Below, piece by piece: positions 18,425-28,369 of a stretch of DNA of 64,000 nucleotides (within the stretch, counting starts at the first letter, position 1; every line of letters begins with the position of its first letter). The notes beneath the pieces are model-generated. The model worked only from the letters and a program-made list of their open reading frames with translations, was not told the origin of the DNA and ran no database searches. Both the position numbers and the translations under genes were made by a program. Source of the DNA: Lacticaseibacillus paracasei subsp. paracasei (GTDB lineage Bacteria > Bacillota > Bacilli > Lactobacillales > Lactobacillaceae); NCBI RefSeq assembly GCF_000829035.1, contig NZ_AP012541.1, positions 1,364,001 through 1,428,000 on the forward strand, written 5' to 3'.

Positions 18425-18880
18425 ATGGCAGAACATGTTTTTGAGCAATTGATTTTTCATTTTCGTAACGGTGACGAATGGACTGTTGAGCATGATGAAC
18501 TGGCGGACGTCTGGATCAGTCGAGTAACCACGAGTTACGGACGCATTCACGGCGGTCAGATTCAAGAGATTCATCCTTGCAAGAGCTTTAAGGTTGAGAT
18601 TTTGCCTGAAGCTGACCACGTCAAGTCAAGCGATATCAACACCGGTTCGCTGGAGATGGGGATGTTTGGTCGCGCCACTAAGTATCAAGATATTGAAAAG
18701 ATGGACTTGGTCTTTAACGCGGAAGACAAAAAGCGCGTTCAAATCTATTTCCCATTCAAGCAAAAGGATCCAAGCGGGCTTGATAACGAGTACCAGAGTA
18801 GCAAGCTTGCAGCAAACGGTCATCTTTATATTGTGATCGATGAAAAACATACCGTGGATGATGAATATCCGCGGATCTAA
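18425..18880 (+). CDS. Conserved hypothetical protein, 151 residues
   Basis: I do not recognise a family with certainty. The protein is hydrophilic and has no membrane span or signal peptide, so it should be cytoplasmic. It is rich in beta-type stretches (FEQLIFHFRNGDEWTVEHDEL, RVQIYFPFKQ, HLYIVIDE) and acidic. GGGGG lies seven bases before the ATG at 18425; a longer frame from 18380 has no ribosome site. It lies alone between cca and the ABC-F gene. Codon use is like its neighbours, so it looks native. Confidence 0.75.
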   Translation: MAEHVFEQLIFHFRNGDEWTVEHDELADVWISRVTTSYGRIHGGQIQEIHPCKSFKVEILPEADHVKSSDINTGSLEMGMFGRATKYQDIEKMDLVFNAEDKKRVQIYFPFKQKDPSGLDNEYQSSKLAANGHLYIVIDEKHTVDDEYPRI

Positions 18881-18975
18881 TCGTGATCACGTACGGGTCG
18901 GCATTGATGTCGGCCTTTTCTTGTGCGCTGCTTCTTGCTAAGATGGACAACGATACGAGTGAAATGAGGGACAAC

Positions 18976-20868
18976 ATGCAGACGCTAACAGCACAAGGCC
19001 TGAGTAAGGCATATGGTGACAAACAATTATTCAATCAGATTGATTTTTTAATTAACGAAGGCGAGCGAATTGGCTTAATTGGGGTTAATGGCGCTGGGAA
19101 AACCACGCTTATTCGCGCATTAGCCGGACTTGATTCAGTTGATGCTGGTGAAATTAAAACACCCAAGCAATATCGCATCAGCTATCTGGCTCAGATTCCC
19201 GATCTTGATCCTGACTTGGCGATTATGGATGCCATTTATCATGGTGATTCACCGGTTTTTCAAGCGATTCGCCAATATGAACAGGCACTAGCCGAATATA
19301 CCAAGGATCCTATGAATCCGGAAAAAACTGCCGCTTATACAAAAGCAGATGCCCGCATGACGCAAGAAGATGCCTGGTCTGCAGAAACCGATATCAAAAC
19401 AATTTTGACGCAGCTGCACATTGATGATTTGAGCATGCGTGTTGGCGATCTTTCCGGTGGTCAGCAAAAGCGTGTCGGTCTGGCCCAAGTGCTGATCGAA
19501 TCGCCGGACTTATTGCTGTTGGACGAGCCGACGAACCACTTGGATTTTGATTCAATCGCGTGGCTTGAGAAGTATCTCAGCAATTATCGCGGCGCTTTGG
19601 TCGTGGTAACGCATGATCGTTATTTTCTTGATCGCGTGACGAACCGGATTTTTGAATTGGACCGCGGCCGTTTATTCCAGTATCAAGGCAACTATCAGGC
19701 TTATGTCGCCAAAAAGGCTGAGCAATTGGAGGCCGAAAAGTCGGCTAATCACAAGCAGACCCAGCTTTACAAGCAGGAACTAGCTTGGATGCATGCTGGT
19801 GCCCAGGCACGTTCAACGAAACAACAAGCGCGGATTAATCGTTTCGAGACCTTGCAAGCTGCCAAAGATGCGGCACCGGAAGCAAACCAGCAGTTGGATC
19901 CCATTCAGATCGCCAGCGCCCGCTTAGGCAAAAAAGTCATCGAAATGCATCATGCCAGTTTGCAGTTTGACGATCAGCCGATTCTAAAAGACTTTAATTG
20001 GCTGGTTCAACCAGGCACTCGCATTGGGATTACCGGCAAAAACGGCGCTGGCAAGTCAACATTGCTGAATATTATTGCTGGCAAACAAAAATTGGACAGC
20101 GGTTCTATTGAATTAGGCGAGACCGTTCATTTGGGCTACTACACCCAGATGAGTGCCAATTTGGATCCGAACAAACGCATCATTACCTACTTGCAGGAGG
20201 TTGGCGAAGAAGTCGTGCAAGCAGATGGTCAACGCGTGTCAGTGACCCAAATGCTGGAACAGTTTCTTTTTCCGCGCAGTATGCATGGTACGCTGATTGG
20301 TCGCTTGTCAGGCGGCGAAAAACGCCGGCTTTATTTGTTACAGGTGCTCATGCGTCAACCTAATGTTTTGCTTTTGGACGAGCCGACCAATGATCTAGAT
20401 ATTGCCACCTTGACCGTACTCGAAGATTATCTGGATCAATTTCCAGGCACCGTCATCACCGTGTCACATGACCGTTACTTTTTGGACAAAGTGGCTGATC
20501 AATTACTGATCTTCAATGGCAACGCGCAGATTGACCGAGCGGTAGGCGAGTTCTCTGATTATCTGGCTCAGCAACAAACCAAGCAGCCAGCAGCCAAACC
20601 AAAAACACCAGCTGCTGACGCTGTACCAAAAAAAGCCGCGCCAAAGAAGAAAACAAAACTGACATATGCTGAGCAGATAGAGTATGATAAACTCCAAAAT
20701 GAGCTTGACGAGTTGGACGATAAACTCGCTAAAGTCAAGGCAGCTATGGCCGAAGTCAACGGCGAAGATTATGTCAAACTAGGTGACTTACAAGCCCAAA
20801 TTGACGAGATCAACCAAACAATTGATAAAAAATTCGACCGATTTGCCGAACTGGATCAGTATGTTTGA
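18976..20868 (+). CDS. ABC-F ATPase (Uup/YfmR type)
   Basis: 630 residues. Two nucleotide-binding domains without membrane spans: Walker [10 protein letters not shown] (about residues 37-45) and GKNGAGKST, signatures LSGGQQKR and LSGGEKRR, Walker [12 protein letters not shown] and [11 protein letters not shown]. Between them is the ABC-F interdomain linker with many Lys/Gln residues, and the C-terminus is a coiled coil (about 555-630) after a Lys/Pro/Ala linker. Such proteins act on the ribosome E site; the coiled-coil tail fits Uup/YfmR rather than EttA. The ATG at 18976 follows TGAGGGA. It is probably a housekeeping factor and not a drug-resistance determinant. Confidence 0.88.
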   Translation: MQTLTAQGLSKAYGDKQLFNQIDFLINEGERIGLIGVNGAGKTTLIRALAGLDSVDAGEIKTPKQYRISYLAQIPDLDPDLAIMDAIYHGDSPVFQAIRQYEQALAEYTKDPMNPEKTAAYTKADARMTQEDAWSAETDIKTILTQLHIDDLSMRVGDLSGGQQKRVGLAQVLIESPDLLLLDEPTNHLDFDSIAWLEKYLSNYRGALVVVTHDRYFLDRVTNRIFELDRGRLFQYQGNYQAYVAKKAEQLEAEKSANHKQTQLYKQELAWMHAGAQARSTKQQARINRFETLQAAKDAAPEANQQLDPIQIASARLGKKVIEMHHASLQFDDQPILKDFNWLVQPGTRIGITGKNGAGKSTLLNIIAGKQKLDSGSIELGETVHLGYYTQMSANLDPNKRIITYLQEVGEEVVQADGQRVSVTQMLEQFLFPRSMHGTLIGRLSGGEKRRLYLLQVLMRQPNVLLLDEPTNDLDIATLTVLEDYLDQFPGTVITVSHDRYFLDKVADQLLIFNGNAQIDRAVGEFSDYLAQQQTKQPAAKPKTPAADAVPKKAAPKKKTKLTYAEQIEYDKLQNELDELDDKLAKVKAAMAEVNGEDYVKLGDLQAQIDEINQTIDKKFDRFAELDQYV

Positions 20869-20896
20869 ACACACGCCCACTGGAGGGAAGAAGACA

Positions 20897-21847
20897 ATGT
20901 TAGAGCAGCCATATCTCGATCTTGCCCAAAAAGTATTAGATGAAGGCCACTTCAAGCCTGATCGCACGCATACAGGCACGTACAGTATTTTCGGTCACCA
21001 AATGCGGTTTGACCTTAGCGAAGGGTTCCCTTTACTAACAACCAAAAAGGTGCCCTATGGTCTCATTAAAAGCGAGTTACTTTGGTTCTTGCGTGGCGAC
21101 ACCAACATTCGTTTCCTATTGCAGCACAAAAATCACATCTGGGATGAATGGGCCTTTGAGAAGTGGGTTGCCAGCCCCGATTATCATGGTCCGGATATGA
21201 CCGATTTTGGTCATCGCAGCCAAAAAGATCCTGAATTTGCCGCCAGTTATCGTGAACAGATGGCCAAGTTTGACGAACGTATTCTCACTGACGAGTCATT
21301 TGCAGCTAAATACGGTGATTTAGGATTGGTTTATGGCTCGCAATGGCGGGCGTGGCATACCAGTCGCGGTGACACCATTGACCAGCTGGGGGATGTGATT
21401 GAGCAGATTAAGACGCATCCATACTCGCGACGCTTGATCGTATCCGCTTGGAATCCAGAAGATGTGCCAACCATGGCGTTACCGCCTTGTCACACCCTCT
21501 TCCAGTTTTATGTCAATGATGGCAAACTTTCCTTGCAACTGTATCAGCGTTCTGCGGACATTTTCCTTGGCGTGCCGTTTAATATTGCCTCATATGCCTT
21601 GCTGACCCATCTTGTTGCCCATGAATGCGGGTTGCAAGTCGGGGACTTCATTCACACATTTGGCGATGCCCACTTGTATGTCAATCATCTGGATCAAATC
21701 AAAGAACAATTAACCCGGACACCGCGCCAGGCACCGACCTTGGTCTTGAATCCGGATAAACACGATATTTTTGATTTTGATATGCAAGATATTAAATTGT
21801 TGAATTATGATCCTTATCCGGCCATTAAAGCACCAGTTGCCGTTTAA
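20897..21847 (+). CDS. thyA: Thymidylate synthase
   Basis: 316 residues. It makes dTMP from dUMP using methylene-tetrahydrofolate. The catalytic Cys is in [12 protein letters not shown], the folate and dUMP contacts in [20 protein letters not shown], and there is an insert after residue 85 ([10 protein letters not shown]) typical of the Lactobacillus enzyme, which is longer than E. coli ThyA. The ATG at 20897 follows GAGGGA. It starts 28 bases after the ABC-F gene and is followed by dfrA, which regenerates the folate it oxidises. Confidence 0.97.
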   Translation: MLEQPYLDLAQKVLDEGHFKPDRTHTGTYSIFGHQMRFDLSEGFPLLTTKKVPYGLIKSELLWFLRGDTNIRFLLQHKNHIWDEWAFEKWVASPDYHGPDMTDFGHRSQKDPEFAASYREQMAKFDERILTDESFAAKYGDLGLVYGSQWRAWHTSRGDTIDQLGDVIEQIKTHPYSRRLIVSAWNPEDVPTMALPPCHTLFQFYVNDGKLSLQLYQRSADIFLGVPFNIASYALLTHLVAHECGLQVGDFIHTFGDAHLYVNHLDQIKEQLTRTPRQAPTLVLNPDKHDIFDFDMQDIKLLNYDPYPAIKAPVAV

Positions 21848-21974
21848 GCGAAGCACGTGCTTGGGCTGCCTTGTCGGCGAGAAAGCTTATTATTGGCGAT
21901 ATCGAAGCTGTTTAAGTGACGGTTTTGACTGATTGCAGTACCATCAGACGTATCAAAAACGAGGGGGATTTTAA

Positions 21975-22466
21975 ATGGTAGCATTTTTGTGGGCGCAGGA
22001 TCGGGATGGTGTAATCGGTAAAGACGGCCATTTGCCATGGCATTTGCCAGACGATTTGCATTATTTCCGGACTCAGACTGAAGGAAAAATGATGGTGGTT
22101 GGGCGTCGCACGTACGAAAGTTTTCCAAAACGGCCATTACCAGATCGTACGAACGTGGTTTTGACGCACCAGGCTGATTACCAGGCACCAGGTGCGATTG
22201 TCTTGCATCAGGTTGCTGGAGTGCTTGATTATGCGAAGGAACATGCAGATCAGGCATTAGTCATCGCCGGTGGTGCTCAAATCTTTAGCGCCTTTAAAGA
22301 CATGGTTGATACCTTGCTCGTGACCCGTCTAGCCGGCAGTTTTGCAGGTGACACTAAAATGATTCCACTAGATTGGGATGCGTTTACTAAAACCTCAAGC
22401 CGAACTGTCGAAGATCAAAACCCCGCTTTGACGCATACTTATGAAGTTTGGCAAAAGCAAAAATGA
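21975..22466 (+). CDS. dfrA: Dihydrofolate reductase
   Basis: 163 residues, the usual length and close to the classic L. casei enzyme. It reduces dihydrofolate with NADPH. Conserved parts are [25 protein letters not shown] at the start (with the catalytic Asp in LPDDL), the [13 protein letters not shown] site and the VIAGGAQIF glycine pair. GAGGGGG lies nine bases before the ATG. It lies 127 bases after thyA; the pair serves the thymidylate cycle. Confidence 0.97.
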   Translation: MVAFLWAQDRDGVIGKDGHLPWHLPDDLHYFRTQTEGKMMVVGRRTYESFPKRPLPDRTNVVLTHQADYQAPGAIVLHQVAGVLDYAKEHADQALVIAGGAQIFSAFKDMVDTLLVTRLAGSFAGDTKMIPLDWDAFTKTSSRTVEDQNPALTHTYEVWQKQK

Positions 22467-22561
22467 TCTGACGCGGTTAGCAGCTAAAGAAATTTTTTAA
22501 GGAACTTAAATAGTTATGCGCATTTGTAGTTCGATTTTTTAACTAAAATTGACTCATGTGC

Positions 22562-22608
22562 AAAAAAAGATCGGCTTCTCCGTCTGACGGAGCGAGCCGA
22601 TCTTTTTT
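22562..22608. terminator. Bidirectional terminator between dfrA and trhA
   Basis: AAAAAAAGATCGGCT and AGCCGATCTTTTTT pair, with an inner CCGTCTGACGG stem. The A-run and T-run allow termination from both sides; dfrA and trhA converge here. Confidence 0.9.
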
Positions 22609-22620
22609 ATATAGTTAGCA

Positions 22621-23262
22621 TTAAACGAAAAGGTAAATTGAAATGTACATGCACAGGCTGCCGAGAATGACAAACAGGTGCCAGATGACGTGGATGTATG
22701 GGATGCCTTTTTGCAGGTACAGCATAGCGCCACCTGTGTATGCTAACCCGCCAGCAACCAGTAACCAGAAGCCAATCGGTCCTAAGTGATGCCACAGTGG
22801 CACCATGCCGATTAAGCAAAGCCAGCCGAGAATGACGTAAATCATGGTTTCCAGATGCTTGAAGCGATTCAAGAAGAACAGCTTGTAGAGGATGCCGCCA
22901 AAGCAAAGCGCCCAGATGGCAATTAGCAAGCCGATCCCTAATGGTCCGCCAATCGCGACCAAACAGTAAGGTAGGTAGGAGCCAGCGATTAATATGAAAA
23001 CGCCGGAGTGATCTAGGACCTGTAGGACATGGCGCGCCTTGCTAAAATAGAAACCGTGGAACGCCGTTGAAGCCGTATATAAGATGATGAGGGAAATCCC
23101 AAATCCTAAGTAACTGATTAACTCAAGCTGACTGCCACTATTGGCGCCCTTAATACCCAACGCAATCGTGCCAACCACTGCCAGCCCTAAGGCAAATGCA
23201 TGGGTTATCGCACTAAACATTTCATTATTAAATTCATAATGCTTTGATTTTGCCACGCGCAT
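22621..23262 (-). CDS. trhA: Hemolysin III / PAQR family membrane protein
   Basis: 213 residues with seven membrane helices. The family's metal-binding pattern is seen: His in FSAITHAFALGL, Ser/His in TASTAFHGFYFS, Asp in VLDHSGVFILIAG and His residues near the end (GIPYIHVIWHLFV). These proteins are related to adiponectin receptors; in Bacillus the member TrhA (YqfA/YplQ) affects membrane fluidity and lipid balance. Despite the name, haemolysis is not expected. AAGGAGG precedes the ATG. It is divergent from degV; both promoters flank a perfect palindrome. Confidence 0.9.
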   Translation of the reverse strand: MRVAKSKHYEFNNEMFSAITHAFALGLAVVGTIALGIKGANSGSQLELISYLGFGISLIILYTASTAFHGFYFSKARHVLQVLDHSGVFILIAGSYLPYCLVAIGGPLGIGLLIAIWALCFGGILYKLFFLNRFKHLETMIYVILGWLCLIGMVPLWHHLGPIGFWLLVAGGLAYTGGAMLYLQKGIPYIHVIWHLFVILGSLCMYISIYLFV

Positions 23263-23334
23263 CTTCTACCTCCTTGGTGCAACCGGTACAGATTTCTTTA
23301 CGAGAATTGCCGGGCACGCTTCGATTCACTTACG

Positions 23335-23363
23335 ATTTTAGCATGGTGCGTTTCACAATACAA
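23335..23363 (-). promoter_or_regulatory. Promoter of trhA (minus strand)
   Basis: Read on the minus strand, TTGTAT (23358-23363) and TAAAAT (23335-23340) are 17 bases apart. The leader to the ATG would be about 70 bases. Confidence 0.6.
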
Positions 23364-23367
23364 CCTA

Positions 23368-23388
23368 ATCTAGTTATGATAACTAGAT
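23368..23388. promoter_or_regulatory. Perfect palindrome between trhA and degV promoters (operator-like)
   Basis: ATCTAGTTAT, a single central G at 23378, then ATAACTAGAT: ten-base arms without mismatch. It lies four bases from the -35 of trhA and eight from the -35 of degV, so a dimeric regulator bound here could affect both. I do not recognise the motif as that of a named regulator; the dimer and regulation are inference. Confidence 0.6.
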
Positions 23389-23396
23389 AATATGTA

Positions 23397-23425
23397 CTGA
23401 CAATATTTCTGGACTTTGCTATAAT
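23397..23425 (+). promoter_or_regulatory. Promoter of degV
   Basis: CTGACA (23397-23402) and TATAAT (23420-23425) are 17 bases apart, a near-consensus pair, about 40 bases before the degV start. Confidence 0.7.
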
Positions 23426-23465
23426 GAGTTCGATAAACGAACCTAACAGAAAGCGTGGCTCAGAC

Positions 23466-24308
23466 ATGGCAAATATCAAGATCGTCACGGATTCTTCCGT
23501 TCAACTGACTCCAGAAGAGATCAGCCAACATAACATTACGGTTGTACCGCTGACCATTATGATTGATAATACCGTTTATATTGATGGCGAAACCATCACA
23601 CGGGATGATTTTATGGATGAAATGGCTGCGGCGCAAAATCTGCCCAAAACCTCGCAACCAGCTGTCGGTACGTTTGCCGATGTTTTCGACAAACTGACAG
23701 CAGACGGCAGCGAAGTTTTGGCAATTCATATGACTGAAACGATCAGCGGAACGGTGAATTCTTCGCGGCAAGCGGCTCAAATTGCGAAAGGCAAAGTGAC
23801 GGTGATTGACTCGCAGTTCACGGACCGAGCGATGGCTTTTCAGGTCTTAGTTGCTGCTGAAATGGCCGAAGCCGGCAAAGATATGAAAACGATTCTTGAT
23901 AAGCTTGAGCAAGTGCGGGACAACACGACACTGGTCCTTGGCGTAACGAATTTAGACAATTTAGTCAAAGGTGGCCGGCTTAGTCGTGTTTCAGGCTTAA
24001 TTTCATCGTTTTTGAACATCAAGGTCATTCTGCAACTGCAAAATGGCGAACTGAAAGCCTTACGCAAAGGTCGGGGGATGAAGACGATTAATAATTTCAT
24101 CGCCGAAACAATTGCTAAAATGGCCAAACTCAGCAACATCAAAAGTGTTGGTATTTCAACGGCCGGCGCTAAGGAATTAGGTGAAGACATTGGTCGGCGC
24201 ATCGCAGAAGTGCTACCGAGTGTCCCGATTCTGGTGCGACCGACTGATCCAGTCATTGCAACCCATACAGGGCCAGGTGCGTTTGCAATTACGTACTACG
24301 TTGATTAA
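23466..24308 (+). CDS. DegV family fatty-acid-binding protein
   Basis: 280 residues. DegV proteins bind a fatty acid in a pocket between two domains and, as FakB, present it to FakA kinase for incorporation into phospholipid. Conserved parts are VTDSSVQLTPEE, the ETISGTVNSSRQAA pocket loop and the C-terminal HTGPGAFAITYY. FakA is not in this window, so the substrate role is inferred from family. The start has only a weak AGAAAG upstream. The gene shares its upstream region with trhA, itself linked to membrane lipid state. Confidence 0.9.
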   Translation: MANIKIVTDSSVQLTPEEISQHNITVVPLTIMIDNTVYIDGETITRDDFMDEMAAAQNLPKTSQPAVGTFADVFDKLTADGSEVLAIHMTETISGTVNSSRQAAQIAKGKVTVIDSQFTDRAMAFQVLVAAEMAEAGKDMKTILDKLEQVRDNTTLVLGVTNLDNLVKGGRLSRVSGLISSFLNIKVILQLQNGELKALRKGRGMKTINNFIAETIAKMAKLSNIKSVGISTAGAKELGEDIGRRIAEVLPSVPILVRPTDPVIATHTGPGAFAITYYVD

Positions 24309-24325
24309 TTTTTAATAAAATTTAA

Positions 24326-24352
24326 CTGGCCGGCGGAAGCGCCGGCTTTTTT
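24326..24352 (+). terminator. Terminator after degV
   Basis: GCCGGC twice as inverted arms around a six-base loop, followed by six T. Confidence 0.88.
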
Positions 24353-24572
24353 AAAGCACGAACACTTGTGGCTTGAAAACGCCGTATGCACGGTTTCAGG
24401 CATGATCAAGTCAACCGACAGCTGGTGATGCCTAAAACGGTTAGGCGGGCATCTGCGGCTACTTGTGCCCTGATTTTAGAGAGAAGCAAAGTCGGCACCA
24501 TTTTTGAATCAAACTGGGCGCCCTTGTCGACTGTTTTTGGTCATTGTCAATGATCATTCAGACGAAGCGCCT
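24353..24572. other. Intergenic stretch upstream of the GDSL gene
   Basis: About 220 bases without a gene. The only structure I see is a nested hairpin near 24427-24452 (GATGCC and GGCATC enclosing GCCTAA/TTAGGC). No ribosome site or convincing small ORF. Confidence 0.4.
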
Positions 24573-24601
24573 TTGTTAATTTGTACAACCTCAAGTACAA
24601 T
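24573..24601 (+). promoter_or_regulatory. Promoter of the GDSL-lipase gene
   Basis: TTGTTA (24573-24578) and TACAAT (24596-24601) are separated by 17 bases, 45 bases before the start codon. Confidence 0.6.
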
Positions 24602-24645
24602 AGCCTATTAACACCAGTCATTTGACCAGAAACACAGGAGGCACC

Positions 24646-25491
24646 ATGGCCAAGTTAAAAAGTTTTCTTATTTCATTCGGCGTCATTTTGCTAGCCGGTA
24701 TAGCGGCTTTTTTAAGCTGGCAAGTATTCGGCCCTGCCGCTGCGCCCAGTCAAGTCAAACTGACGGCTGATCAGCCGAAGCAACTCAAGCTGACGGCGGT
24801 TGGCGATTCGCTGACATACGGCGTTGGCGATGCCACGAATAACGGTGGTTTTGTTGGACTCACTCAGGCCGATTTGGAAGCTACCGGCCAATATCAAGTC
24901 ACGACGAAAAACTATGGTGTTAGTGGTAACACCAGCACCCAGATTCTTAGTCGCATCAATAAACAGGCGAAGATTCGTACAGATTTGAAGCAAGCCAATA
25001 TCATTACCGTGACGGCAGGCGGCAATGATCTGATGCATGTGTTGCAGCAACATTTTCTTAGCTTGTCTGAAAAAGAGATCACTGCTGGTAGCACGGCTTT
25101 TCAGAAACATCTAACGACCTTACTCACAACTATTCGTAAGGAGAACGCAACGGCACCGATTTATGTTTTTGGCATCTATAATCCGTTTTATGTTTATTTT
25201 CCAAAAATGACAGCGATGACTAATAGCGTGAGCGCGTGGAATCAGGCAACGCAAAAGACCTTGCAAGGCTTCCAACGTGTCTATTACATTGACATCGATA
25301 AGTTCCTATCAAATGGGGAAAATGTCGCCAACAAGGCTTCTGCAAAAGAGGCTTTGAAGGAAGCAACATCTGGAGATGGCAACCCGCTGATCTTTTCGCA
25401 AGATCATTTTCATCCTAATAATGCCGGTTATGCGCAAATGACTAAACAATTGATGACGAAACTAACAGCCACAAAGAAAGATTGGGAGTGA
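24646..25491 (+). CDS. SGNH/GDSL-family lipase or esterase (YpmR-like)
   Basis: 281 residues. A membrane anchor or signal sequence at 5-25 (LISFGVILLAGIAAFLSWQVF) is followed by the hydrolase: block I AVGDSLTYGVG (Ser nucleophile), block II with Gly in YGVSGNTS, block III TAGGNDLM and block V DHFHPNNAGY (Asp and His). It should act outside the membrane on esters; the substrate is unknown. AGGAGG precedes the ATG. It is followed at once by the YpmS-like gene, the same pair as ypmR-ypmS in Bacillus. Confidence 0.88.
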   Translation: MAKLKSFLISFGVILLAGIAAFLSWQVFGPAAAPSQVKLTADQPKQLKLTAVGDSLTYGVGDATNNGGFVGLTQADLEATGQYQVTTKNYGVSGNTSTQILSRINKQAKIRTDLKQANIITVTAGGNDLMHVLQQHFLSLSEKEITAGSTAFQKHLTTLLTTIRKENATAPIYVFGIYNPFYVYFPKMTAMTNSVSAWNQATQKTLQGFQRVYYIDIDKFLSNGENVANKASAKEALKEATSGDGNPLIFSQDHFHPNNAGYAQMTKQLMTKLTATKKDWE

Positions 25492-25496
25492 TTAGG

Positions 25497-26126
25497 GTGA
25501 CAGAAAAGAAACGGCAGCGCAAACAAAAATCGATCAGCTGGTCAATGATTAACTGGTGGAAATGGGCATTTTTAATCCTGATTGGCCTTATCTTGGGTAG
25601 CGGAATTTGGTTTACCAAAACCGTCTTAGCGCCGGTTTCACTGAACACAGCCACAGAGACTAAGACGATTTCAAACGACCCGGTTTTCACGGTTAAAGTC
25701 ACCAAGAGTAGTGCCAACCGAATCATGGCACATTATTTAAAAACCTATCTGAAGGACAGCCCAATTAAATACGCCGTCACCCTTGGCAATAATGAGGCGG
25801 CGTTGAATGGTTCGTTCAAATTTCTTGGCAATAATGTCAAGTTCCAATTGACCTTTGATCCGTTGGTACTTAAAAATGGCGATGTTTTGCTAAAGTCAAA
25901 GAAATTGAACGTCGGTACATTGCCAGTCCCGATTAGTTTCGTAATGAGCTATATTGGGCATAGTTATAAAATCCCTAGCTGGGTCAGTCTTGATAGTAAG
26001 GCAGGAAACGTTGTGCTAAAATTGAGCCAATTTAAACTCCAAAATGGCATGACGCTTCGGGCAACTAAACTAGATCCGACGAACGATGACTTAGAGTTCG
26101 CAGTTTACCTCCCGGATAATCAGTGA
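25497..26126 (+). CDS. YpmS family protein (DUF2140), membrane anchored
   Basis: 209 residues. A basic N-terminus ([10 protein letters not shown]) precedes one membrane helix (about 20-42), and the rest lies outside as a beta-rich domain. [21 protein letters not shown] and the repeated [23 protein letters not shown] are typical of YpmS. Function unknown. I use GTG at 25497 since GGGAG lies eight bases before it; an in-frame TTG at 25482 overlaps the previous gene. It is co-transcribed with the lipase. Confidence 0.82.
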   Translation: MTEKKRQRKQKSISWSMINWWKWAFLILIGLILGSGIWFTKTVLAPVSLNTATETKTISNDPVFTVKVTKSSANRIMAHYLKTYLKDSPIKYAVTLGNNEAALNGSFKFLGNNVKFQLTFDPLVLKNGDVLLKSKKLNVGTLPVPISFVMSYIGHSYKIPSWVSLDSKAGNVVLKLSQFKLQNGMTLRATKLDPTNDDLEFAVYLPDNQ

Positions 26127-26151
26127 TCATTGGAAAGAAGCTGAATATTTT

Positions 26152-26673
26152 ATGAAAAAAGAAACAGCTATTTTTGCTGGGGGATGTTTTTGGTGTATGG
26201 TTGAACCCTTTGAAGAGCAGCCGGGCATTTTGAATGTAGTGTCCGGCTACACTGACGGCCATGTCGCCAACCCCACCTATGAACAGGTTTCGTCTCACAC
26301 CACTGGACATACTGAAGCTGTAGAAATCACCTTCGATGCCGACACCATTAGCTATCCGAAGTTGTTGGACATCTATTGGCAGCAAACCGATCCGACAGAT
26401 GCTATGGGTCAGTTTCAGGATCGCGGCGATAATTATCGACCGGTGATTTTTGTGAAGGATGATGCCCAACGCGAAGCTGCAGAGGCTTCAAAAACGGCCT
26501 TAGCAGCTAGTGGGCGCTTCAGTGATCCGATTGTGACGCAAATCGAAGCTGCCAAGCCGTTTTATCCGGCTGAGCCTGAGCACCAACAGTTTTATGCTAA
26601 GAATCCCCGCCGTTATGCATTAGAACATGCACAACGGCAGGCTTTTATCGACAAAACATGGAAGGATCAATAA
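26152..26673 (+). CDS. msrA: Peptide methionine sulfoxide reductase MsrA
   Basis: 173 residues. It reduces methionine-S-sulfoxide in proteins. The active site is [12 protein letters not shown] with the catalytic Cys in [31 protein letters not shown] and [13 protein letters not shown] are strongly conserved. No extra resolving Cys near the C-terminus is seen. No msrB is nearby. The stop TAA overlaps the ATG of the YozE gene by one base. Confidence 0.96.
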   Translation: MKKETAIFAGGCFWCMVEPFEEQPGILNVVSGYTDGHVANPTYEQVSSHTTGHTEAVEITFDADTISYPKLLDIYWQQTDPTDAMGQFQDRGDNYRPVIFVKDDAQREAAEASKTALAASGRFSDPIVTQIEAAKPFYPAEPEHQQFYAKNPRRYALEHAQRQAFIDKTWKDQ

Positions 26674-26915
26674 TGCATCGGACTTTTTACGAATATCTCA
26701 TGACCCTGCGTAACCCCAATGACCATAGTGAAATTGCTGAATTTGCGAAAAATGCCTTTTTGGATCAAAGCTTTCCTAAGCAAGAAAAGGATTACCATCG
26801 ACTAAGCGATTATCTGGAACTAAACGGCAATTATTTGCCAAGCATGGCCGTTTTTGACGAAACGTATCGCGCCTATGAGGCGAGTGAAAGCACAGGAGGC
26901 GATTCGTATCAATAA
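26673..26915 (+). CDS. YozE family protein (UPF0346)
   Basis: 80 residues, a small helical SAM-like protein. FYEYLMTLRNPNDHSEIAEFA near the start and DYLELNGNYLPSMAVFDETY match the YozE family, whose role is unknown. It starts on the overlapping TAATG of msrA and its last codons overlap the start of the protease gene, so all three should be translated together. Confidence 0.88.
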   Translation: MHRTFYEYLMTLRNPNDHSEIAEFAKNAFLDQSFPKQEKDYHRLSDYLELNGNYLPSMAVFDETYRAYEASESTGGDSYQ

Positions 26916-28326
26916 ACGTAGATTACCGTGGTGGGCCGTTTTGATAATTGTCATCGTCGCACTTGGCGGTGGTGTCGCAGGCGGTTACGCGCTCTCTTAT
27001 CAGCAAGCGCAACAAAATGTTTTGAAAACAAGTGTCCCCAAGGAACTAGCACCCGTTATTGCTGCTTATGAGACGGTTACCAATAACTACTATAAAAGCG
27101 TCAATACGACCAAATTAACCGATGGCGCGATTAAAGGTATGCTGGCAACGTTAGATGATCCATATTCCGTTTACTTGCAGAATAACGATAAAACCAATCT
27201 TGATGACACGATTTCGGCTTCATTTGGCGGTATCGGTGCCACCGTCCAGCAAAATCATGACAGTCTTTCCATCGCTAGCATTTTACCTGATACGCCCGCC
27301 AAAAAAGCAGGCATGCAAGTCGGCGATGTGCTGCTCAAGGTCAACGGTAAAGATGTCTCCAAACAAACCGTTAGCAAGGCAGTTGCCAAAATTCGCGGTA
27401 AAATCGGTACCACAGTGTCCGTCACCGTTAAGCGCGGCAGCAAACAAGCAACTTTCTCGATGAAACGGCAGAAAATCACGGTTGACACTGTCACTGGCCA
27501 ACTTGCTTCGGCCAACAAACAGGTCGGCGTCATTACTATTTCGACTTTTAGCGAACCAACCGTCAAACAATTCAAGGCCACTGTTAAGAAATTACGCAAA
27601 GAAGGGGCCAAATCCTTTGTCCTCGACTTACGGCAAAATCCAGGCGGCATGATGAGTGCGGCTTTGTCCATCAGCTCCATGTTCTCCAAAAACGGCCAAA
27701 CCGTTCTGCAAGTCGAAGACCGCAACGGTGCCAAGGAAGTCTATAAGGCTGGCAAGAAACTCGATGACGGCTTTAAAGTCACTGAAAAAACGGCGGTCTT
27801 AATTGATGGTAATTCGGCCTCAGCCAGTGAAATCACCGCTGCAGCACTTCACCAAAACAGCAACATTCCGCTTGTCGGTGAAAAGAGTTTCGGCAAAGGC
27901 ACCGTCCAAAATGTCGGCGAAATGGGCAGCAACAAAGAACTCAAGCTGACCATCGCTAAATGGTTAACGCCAAACGGCACTTGGATCAATCACAAAGGCC
28001 TGACACCTGATATCAAGGTCGACTACCCAGCCGCGGCGAAGATCACCTTGATCAACGCCACTCAGCTCAAACCAGGCGATAAAGGCAGCGATGTGAAGTC
28101 CTTGCAACAAATGCTCACGGCACTTAAAGTCGGCTCCGTCACTGTCAATAGTCAATACGACGATGCCACCCAAGCAGCTGTCAAAACGTTCCAGCAAGCA
28201 AATAAGCTTGACGCAACAGGAACGGCTGATCAGGATACGTTGGCAACGCTCGCGCAGAAGTTGAGTGCACAGTTGACAAAGGATGATCCGATGATGAAGG
28301 CGGCTGTGGATGCAGTAGCCAAGTGA
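26875..28326 (+). CDS. S41 family C-terminal processing peptidase (CtpA-like)
   Basis: 483 residues from the ATG at 26875. After a basic start comes a membrane helix (LPWWAVLIIVIVALGGGVAGGYAL), then a PDZ domain (about 110-195, FGGIGATVQQ... KKAGMQVGDVLLKVNGK), the S41 protease domain with the Ser nucleophile in DGNSASASEI and the general-base Lys in SFGKGTVQN, and a peptidoglycan-binding domain 1 (about 400-460, LKPGDKGSDVKSLQQML). A surface protease that trims proteins. The start is unclear: ATG 26875 and GTG 26884 lack a good ribosome site, while AGGAGG at 26894-26899 is ideally placed for an in-frame ATC at 26908 just before INKRRLPWW. Confidence 0.9.
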   Translation: MRRVKAQEAIRINKRRLPWWAVLIIVIVALGGGVAGGYALSYQQAQQNVLKTSVPKELAPVIAAYETVTNNYYKSVNTTKLTDGAIKGMLATLDDPYSVYLQNNDKTNLDDTISASFGGIGATVQQNHDSLSIASILPDTPAKKAGMQVGDVLLKVNGKDVSKQTVSKAVAKIRGKIGTTVSVTVKRGSKQATFSMKRQKITVDTVTGQLASANKQVGVITISTFSEPTVKQFKATVKKLRKEGAKSFVLDLRQNPGGMMSAALSISSMFSKNGQTVLQVEDRNGAKEVYKAGKKLDDGFKVTEKTAVLIDGNSASASEITAAALHQNSNIPLVGEKSFGKGTVQNVGEMGSNKELKLTIAKWLTPNGTWINHKGLTPDIKVDYPAAAKITLINATQLKPGDKGSDVKSLQQMLTALKVGSVTVNSQYDDATQAAVKTFQQANKLDATGTADQDTLATLAQKLSAQLTKDDPMMKAAVDAVAK

Positions 28327-28369
28327 AAATCAAATAGGTTATGATATGCGCGTATATGCCTTTTAGGAG

